From Diphasiastrum complanatum (Eukaryota > Streptophyta > Lycopodiopsida > Lycopodiales > Lycopodiaceae): a stretch of DNA of 64,000 nt. The stretch spans positions 2,603,106 to 2,667,105 of the forward strand of contig CM055098.1 of the NCBI GenBank assembly GCA_029204225.1. The letters run 5' to 3'. How positions within the stretch are numbered: position 1 is the first letter of the stretch; the number at the start of each line of letters is the position of its first letter. Positions 57,240-64,000 of the stretch are shown here, piece by piece. Under the pieces are notes generated by a model, which worked only from the letters and a program-made list of their open reading frames with translations, was not told where the DNA came from and searched no databases. Both the position numbers and the translations under genes were made by a program.

Positions 57240-59260
57240 GAGATGCTAATTTGTAGAAAAGAAACTTTTACGTGGATCTATGAGGACTTAAGGATGTACC
57301 TCTAGGTTTGGTGACCTGTGAAGTTTCCTCGAAAGAGGCCACAACAAACATTGTTGAGGCAAATATAAAGGAGATCGGTACAACATTAAGTGGAAGCTGT
57401 CTACTAGAAATTGACAAAATCAGAGTTGCAAGGGTGACTTTTTCCATTAAAAATACAAAATGGGGCTTAGATATAATACCTAAAACAAAGAAGATTGGAG
57501 CTATGAGGGTGTGGATAAACTTAAAATCTTCAACAAGCACATTGTGAAGGACTACATCCCTCTTCCGTTTATGCACCAAATGATGCATGAGATGGCTAGA
57601 ATATAGTTGTATCGTTTTGTAGATGGTTTTGCTAGTTACAATCGAATTGTTATGGATGAAGCTGACAAGTTGAAGACACTTTTCAGCACTCCTTCGAGAA
57701 TATGTGCATATCATGTGATGCCATTTGGAGTAACGCTCCTGTCACCTATCAAAGATTCATGAACGAAATTTTTTGGAATCTCACTTCACCTTCTTAAAAG
57801 AATTTCATGAATGATTTATGCATTGCAACCAACTCATGGGAGTAGCATATGGAAATCCTAGAGATTCGCTTTGCTAAGTGCTTAGGGAATGGGATATCTT
57901 TAAACCCTAAGAAATGTGTATTTTTTGTACTCTCTGGAGTCTCATTGGGACACATAGTGTGTAGAGAAAGATTAACTATTGGTCTTTACATAGTGGACAA
58001 AGTTCAATAAATTGCACCACTCTTGTCGTTATTCTTGGAAAGTGTTGGATATTATCGCATATTTGTAAGAAGATCCGATTCTACTTCAATGTCTCTCACA
58101 AATCTATCAAAATCAATAACATGATTAAAATAGACAACCAAATGTGATGAAGCATTTGAAGTGGCCAAAAAACTATTGAAGGACACTGTAGCATTGAAAA
58201 TCCCACAAGGCCCCAAAGATTTACACAACAAGCTACTACAGAAGGCCAAAAGATAATTTGGAAGTTATTCATCCCATGGTATATGAGGAAAGGAAGTTTT
58301 GTTAAAGCTAAAACTAATAACATAGTTGGACAGAGAGAATGTTTTTTTATTGTGACAAAATTCAAACATTACTTACTACAAGTAAAAGCAATTTTGCATG
58401 TGTCCCTCCCAACCATGAGACTTTTGATAAACAAATTGGACCTCTAACAAGAGTCTCCAAATGGTTGATGGCACTTCAAGAACTGGATTACAACATTGCC
58501 AACAAGAAGCATAAACTGCAAAGCTTGATGTGGATTCTGAGCTCGATACATGATGAGGTAGCTAAGTTGCAAGCAAATAGGTTGCAATGGGCTGATGAAT
58601 TTCAACAAGTGTTTTCTATACACAATCAAGCTATTTTGTCTTGTTATGAATGCTAGGCACTACTTGTCAACATTGAATCTACCAAAGGAGTTGACCAAAT
58701 CTAAGAAGATAAAGCTAAAAATATAGGCCCAAAAATGTACCATAATAGATGTAAACCTTTATAGAAGTGGCACAAACAGTGTGTTCTTAGATGATATATT
58801 ACACACATGAAAACACCTTCCATCTTGGAAGAATGCCATGATTTAGCCTATGAAGGACATTTTTTGGGACAACTTATAACACAAAAAGTGTTGAGAGCTA
58901 GTTATTGGTGGTCGTAATCGTTCAATGATGCACATGAATATTGTATGAGATGTGATGTAACATCTTAGGTAGCATGAAATGGATCATAAAAGAAATAAGA
59001 GCCCCATCCCCATTCAAGAAGCCAAATTTTTTGGCCTCTAATAGTAGAAAGCACTACATTATTATTGCTGTTGACCACTTCACCAAGTGGGTGGAGGCTA
59101 GCAATACCTAAAAACACTACATAAGAAGCAACAAAGTTTTGATGGTGTTGTGTAGATTTGGAGCACCTAAGGAATTAATTCCAAATAGAGGCACTCATTT
59201 TTTAACAACTTTATAAACTCTAGTCGAGTGATTAGCCATGAAACACAACAAAATGACCCC
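57240..59260 (+). pseudogene. Decayed Ty3/gypsy pol (gypsy-2)
   Basis: Strongly mutated plus-strand pol with stops in all blocks. RT remnants read ADKLKTLFSTPSRICAYHVM then PFGVT and TYQRFMNEIFWN (57655-57775), NPKKCVFFVLSGVSLGHIV (about 57905-57960) and VGYYRIFVR (about 58045). RNase H-like remnants lie around 58100-58640. An integrase zinc-binding-like segment (CHDLAYEGHFLGQ ... ASYWW, about 58830-58910) and core traces (DHFTKWVEA-like, about 59070) follow. The catalytic RT box is not recognisable. It is much older than the other elements in the window. Confidence 0.7.
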
Positions 59261-59589
59261 TTCATGCATAAAGAATGCAAAAGATTCATTAGGTAGATCA
59301 TGAGCTACTCTCGTTAAGTCACAATTGTCGACTTCACATTGCCTTAAAGCACAATAGAAACATTATTGGAACAAGAAATAATTCAACATGACTAGAACTC
59401 ACAATAATCACCACACAATAGCTTGTTAGAAAAACAAAAGCTATTAATCACTTAGCCACATTATTTTTTGTCTTTGGTCACTAGCTGCATGTTTCTAGTC
59501 TTCAAATTGCATAAACAATAATCCAAATAGAGAGACTAAATGCTACATACCTATGTAACTAGCAGTACTTCAATGAACCCTATATGTCC
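59261..59589. other. No gene recognised
   Basis: An AT-rich stretch between gypsy-2 and the next LTR. Confidence 0.35.
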
Positions 59590-60241
59590 ATTTAGTGCTG
59601 GGGGCTAAATGGCAAGTTACCCTTGGATAAGGGGTACCCTTAGGATTAAAGGTAGGTGCCTTTGGATAAGGACAGGCAAGTGACTATACCTTGGTCGGAG
59701 GTATGGAATCAAGTTACCCTTGTGTAGTGGGTTTCTTTCCTTGCCTAACCTGAATCCAAGATCTAATCAATCTAGCATCGAAGAGACGAAGTTAGTTGTC
59801 ACGCATAGGTTCGTTCCCATGAGAGCAATAGTATAGTTCATATTTCAGCATGAATGGAAGATCCAAATCTAACTCTAACATCCATTAACCCTAAGTATTA
59901 ACACTACCTCCACTAACACTACGATCCATTAACACTACGATCCACAACAAGATAGCTTACTCTTAGAGGAGGACCCTGGCCTCTGAATCCTATTGGTCCA
60001 TTTTTGCCTCCCTATTATTCAAATTTAAAAAAGAGTGGGAACCATCCAAATTCACTAACTTGACATTTAGGCCCTACGACATTAAAAGTCCTGCAAAAAA
60101 GGCCTAAAGTCTTTTTATTGACTTTCAACTAATCAAATCTCTGTGTGATCATCAAGTTGGACTTACACACGCAGGGTGCCAAATCCCTCTCACTTATTAA
60201 CTAGGGTTAAGGTTGCCTTGGGATCCGCAAACCCTCCAACA
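59590..60241 (-). mobile_element. 3' LTR of the accessory-ORF element (copy 2)
   Basis: On the minus strand the LTR starts TGTTGGAGGGTTTGCGG at 60241, after a purine tract. It shares wording with the CT-family LTR (ggcaccctgcgtgtgtaagtcc; agggcctaaatgtcaagtt). The distal end near 59590 is an estimate. Confidence 0.5.
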
Positions 60242-60258
60242 ATGTCCCCCCACCAAAA
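60242..60258 (-). other. Polypurine tract
   Basis: The minus strand reads TTTTGGTGGGGGGACAT immediately before the LTR start TGTTGGAGGG. Confidence 0.6.
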
Positions 60259-60399
60259 CTAGTGGTGGTCTCACGACACCTGCAAGATGCAGTTATTGGG
60301 GACTTTTATTAGCTTCGCGGTGAATCTTTATTAAATGGTACTGCACCTTCTCCATAAAGTCTGCAATCCACTTTGAGGTCGTCCATTATGTGAAGCGAG

Positions 60400-61630
60400 A
60401 TTCCCAGGAGCCTCCCATCATTGCTGCACGAAAATATAAACGAGCAACCAGTAGCTGATCTTTGATATTCTCTGAGGCCATTGGCTTATTTGGATTGAAT
60501 TCCAGAGGAGGAAGGCAATCATCTCATCTGGTTGCCACTGATGCCAACAGAGTTAAATCTTTTGCAAACATTGCCGATTGTCGCACTATCAGGTTGGGAG
60601 AGTGGATATACTCTCGTTGGTATGCCTGTAAGGCCCGGTGGAAATCCACTAATATTGTCCAGTTGTAGGGCTGATGGATGATTGGCCAATTGGGCGTATG
60701 GATGGTGATTTTGTCCATAGCCAATCCCAAATCCTTCCATTTATTCTTTCTCGACATTGGCACATAATAGGGATCTAACCGCAATTGACGAGGGCTGGCC
60801 ACATAACTCCTGATTGATTCCAAAATTTTCTCAAAAAACGGTTACTCTCCATGTCGGCTGCTTTCCCAATGCGGGTATTTTGTCCACTTCTTTGTTGGCC
60901 TCTATCTCCGAGGTCTTGAACTTAAGGACCCATCCACCACGCAAGGACTCATGAGGATGTTGCGATAAGAAACTTTGGATCTGGTCCTCGACGCTGATGG
61001 GCCTTCTGAATAGCGGTGTGGTTCGTGATGAGGATGGACCTACTGGAACTGCCTGTACAACTGGCGGTCGTTCTTCTAGTTCTGGAGCTCCCCCCTGGTC
61101 CATGCCCGAATCCAGCCCTGTATCCATTGGAACTGTAGTTTGGTGTGAAGGGGAGAATTGCGGCATGACCGGTACTGGGATTTGTGGTCCGGCTTCCAAC
61201 ACCTGAGCGGCTGCTTTTTCATAGGCGCTGATGGTTTCTTTGGCCTTTGCCAACGCAGTTGAAGCTACTCCTTTGAACCTGTCAAAGTGGCCTTGAAATC
61301 CCTGAAGGGCCACTTTGTACGTTTTCACTTTCTTGAACAAATATGCAATCTTCATCAGTGTTACCGGATGATCTGGCATTTGCGTCTGAAGATACGCATT
61401 ACGCTCAAGGGTGGTCGCATCCAATTCACCTTGAAGACATGTGCGATCCTGCTCCGCCATCTACACTTGACCTTGTAGTAGTTGCACATGTTACTTTGCA
61501 TCCTACATGGCCTTGTCCACCTGATCATGTGCGGTTGTCAGGGCATTCTGCAGGGAGCTGATGTATCCTTCGAGGCGATCAGCCTATTGCTGTGCCATCT
61601 TCTTTTTAGCTTCAGATTTTTCTTCGTGCT
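60400..61630 (-). pseudogene. Accessory ORF with coiled coil and C-terminal domain (copy 2)
   Basis: Minus strand. A coiled-coil-like start (about 61480-61630) leads to an ORF at 61460-60831 (MAEQDRTCLQGELDATTLER; KIAYLFKKVKTYKVALQGF; a Pro-rich linker; TPLFRRPISVEDQIQSFL). After a small frame change it continues from about 60840 to 60524 and beyond a stop to about 60400 (LDPYYVPMSRKNKW, TPNWPIIHQPYNW, PNLIVRQSAMFAKDL, ARLYFRAAMMGGSW). The last part is colinear with copy 1 at 30250-30890. It is the final coding block before the PPT and LTR. No enzyme domain is recognised. Confidence 0.55.
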
Positions 61631-63154
61631 GCTTGGTGATCTTCAATTCTCGATCGAGCTAGACAATCTTCTGATGAGAGTGTTTTCAGATCCCATGTCT
61701 TAAATTCTCTGCTCCATTTCTTTTTTCTTATCCAACATAGACTGGATCACTTGCGCAAGGCTTGAGACCAAACCGAGACCATCACCAGAATCTACTATCG
61801 TGGAGGCGGTAGCAGCAGTAGGACCTGATGGTATCGTCCTTGGTTGGCGTGAAATAGGTGTCGGTATTTCTTCCTCTACAAAAACATCTTCTTGTTCAAA
61901 ACCCTCAGGCACGGTGGCGTCAAACTGCTTCGGTGATTTCACAACTTGGTCGACCCGAAGTGTGGCTGGGGCATCTTCAGCTTGAAGTGGTTGGCATGAA
62001 TCTGCAACACCAACAGTAGTATCATGGATTTATTCGAATCCTCTTCCAAGGGATTGGAGTTCAAAGGGCGCGGGGCTCTGGGGCATTTCAAAAACTTCAG
62101 AGGCCTAAGGGGTTGGAATCATCGAACATATCCATGAATTACTGTGTGTTTGGTGAGACGGCTTCGGTGTGCGGGGGTGAGGCGGCCTGGGCAGCTGTGA
62201 TGGAAATGGTAGCTCCAATAGACACAGACTATCCTTGAGTGGAAGCAGATGAGAGAGAAGCATCAGAGATGGGGGGAATAGGAAGTTTAGTGTGAGTAGT
62301 AGTAGGGGGTGGAAGCGCAGCTGATGACGTATGCCTAGTACGACGTCGTGACACGGAAGGCGAGTCAAGAATGACGATCTCGCTGCGTGGACAACGTCGA
62401 CTATGTGAACTGGAGGTCCGGTGGGAGGACTCGATTGGCGCTTCTTCATAGACCGAAAGTATAGAATCCAGGTGAAAGCCATGGATTTTGTTTTCAAGGT
62501 GGGAGGCCGCTAGAAGAGACAACAAAGAGCCAGCAGCGAACTGTTGTTTGGTATTGCTCTTAATAGCTCGTTTGAGCTCACCAGAAACAGTCTTGAACCA
62601 GTTATATAGTTTGAGAGGGGCTTTGGCTATCTTGGTATAGGATGCAGGATCTGTGAAGTGATGCGGTCTTTCTTGAAGTTGCCAACTATCAAGAAGTTGT
62701 TCAGGAGCTGGGCAGCAGCGTGTATGGCTGGCTCAGTGATGGCATCGAGGAGGTAACCATCATTAGTCCAATGCAGATCATTGGTTAGGTCAATGTAAGG
62801 CTTAATAGCATGTTTGGCCTGCTTATTATTGGGTGAGGCTTGTGTACCAAATGTTATGCCTATGGCAGCAAGGGCGGCCTCAATCATGCGCACCTTGAGT
62901 GTGGCTCCCTGAAAGGTGATATAAAATTTGGATTTCTCTTCCTTTCACATACTAAAGGCAAGAGTGATGAAATCCATGTTGATTCTCCAAGAAAAGACTC
63001 TCTCATGAATACCCATTGCAGTAAGCAGAGGCTCCGCAAGGGTCATCCACTGAGTGACCATGCTTGTGCTAGGAAGTATCATGATGTCCGTTGCAGATGG
63101 GACATCACGATGGATAGTATAACGTGGAGACTGGGAAATATTTTTAGAAGACAT
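61631..63154 (-). pseudogene. N-terminal part of the accessory-ORF element's polyprotein
   Basis: It begins at an ATG at 63154 (MSSKNISQSPRYTIHRDVP) and continues TQWMTLAEPLLTAMGIHERV. After a stop and frame change come MRMIEAALAAIGITFG, KPYIDLTNDLHWTNDGYLLD and ITEPAIHAAAQLLNNFLIVG (62627-62893). A Ser/Arg/Pro-rich segment (62229-62525) and an acidic block (61700-61942) follow. It occupies the position of gag but I see no CCHC knuckle and no clear gag core. Function unknown. Confidence 0.45.
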
Positions 63155-64000
63155 GATGATCAGAATGAAAAGTAAAACGCGCGAAAGTGTATCAAAAAGT
63201 AGTGCAGGAAGTTTGGAAGGCTTTGGTTGCGAGAAAAATTGGCAAAAGCTTCGCTAGCACAAGTGAGGAATGAATCGAATTCAGCCAACTTATAGGTGAA
63301 TTTGGAGGGTCCATTACACTGAATACTAGTTTGGCTAATCAGTTCTAAATAGAAATTTGCAGGCATGTACAGTGCTGTGAAAATAGGCTATAAAAATCTC
63401 GGTGAAGGTTTCTGGGGATCTAAACCTATCAGGCGAACGTTTTCCAAGGCTGGCGAAGGATGAACCTTCGCCCAAGAGGGTCCTTCGTCCAAGTACTGTC
63501 ATAAATGGATTTTTTCAAAATCTGAGACTATGGCCAACCTAATTTTGACATTTTAAGACCATCTAGCATGTCAGCAAAAGTTCATAATGAGCGTAAGGTG
63601 TTCGGCGAAGGTTCCCAAAATGGCATATTGCTAATCATTCGCCTAGCTCAAAAAATGAATTTTTTTTTAAAGAACCTTCGCCCAACTCAAATTAAATAAA
63701 TCTGAAGTGGATGTACAGTTTGGAGACTCAGCGAAGGTTTCTGATACTGTATAGGCATCCTTTGACCAAAACAATGATTTTCTAAGTCATTTTTCATCAA
63801 AAATACTGTCCTTCCTTTTTTCCATGGTGATGACTTTTCTGACTTTTGCTCATCAGTCTTTTCTCTTTTCCTTTTTTTATTGTCTTTTTCCAAACAAAAT
63901 TTAACAATTAAAATACTGAAAACAAAAAACTGAAAAACAAATGAAAATGGAAAATCAAGTAGATCATACTTGCTGAACTGGAGGAGCAGGCTGTCAATAC
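63155..64000 (-). mobile_element. Leader of the accessory-ORF element with CCTTCGCC repeats
   Basis: No coding motif. The words gcgaaggtt/aaccttcgc recur in both orientations (about 63410-63480, 63603-63620, 63678-63690, 63730-63740), including the inverted repeat gcgaagg-atgaa-ccttcgc. Similar 'aaccttcgc' and 'gaaggttccca' wording occurs in the tandem-repeat leader at 25.6-26.5 kb. The 5' LTR must lie beyond 64000. Confidence 0.4.

Overview
This window looks like nuclear DNA from a land plant with a large, repeat-rich genome. It holds a multi-exon gene with GT-AG introns, remnants of Ty1/copia and Ty3/gypsy elements, non-LTR elements and many very long (CT)n arrays. The repeat style suggests a fern or another non-seed plant, but the sequence alone does not settle this. 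I saw no rRNA, tRNA or CRISPR features.

One complete host gene is present. A selenium-binding protein / methanethiol oxidase lies on the minus strand from its ATG at 52904 to its stop at 37593. Seven exons with canonical splice sites join into a 498-residue protein. Its first intron is about 12.1 kb and is full of repeats: a 2.9-kb single-ORF non-LTR element with reverse transcriptase and a restriction-like endonuclease, several families of GC-rich foldback or MITE-like elements, microsatellites and short segmental duplications. The presumed promoter at about 53.3 kb carries a duplicated TATA segment.

The rest is mobile DNA. Left to right: copia-1 (about 1.1-3.9 kb, +); an inverted copia LTR piece (3.9-4.4 kb); a CT-bearing LTR (4.9-5.6 kb); a gypsy pol with chromodomain and 3' LTR (about 5.7-8.76 kb, -); copia-2 with its LTR, apparently inserted into that gypsy RT (8.76-11.24 kb, -); a LINE ORF1p-like gene (11.9-12.6 kb, +); copia-3 (14.2-15.1 kb, -); a gag-only element (16.2-19.9 kb, -); copia-4 with 3' LTR (20.1-22.9 kb, +); a structurally complete non-autonomous LTR element with both LTRs, tRNA-Asp-type PBS, gag and near-perfect target duplication (24.386-29.802 kb, +); an element with a retropepsin and an unusual accessory ORF but no RT (30.2-33.6 kb, -); a repeat-poor AT-rich interval (33.6-37.6 kb); the host gene; a decayed gypsy pol (57.2-59.3 kb, +); and another element carrying the same accessory ORF (about 59.6 to beyond 64 kb, -).

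The most interesting points are the R2-like non-LTR element in a host intron, the cluster of LTR elements with gag or accessory ORFs but no polymerase, the accessory ORF shared by two of them, and (CT)n tracts built into one LTR family just downstream of its TATA box.
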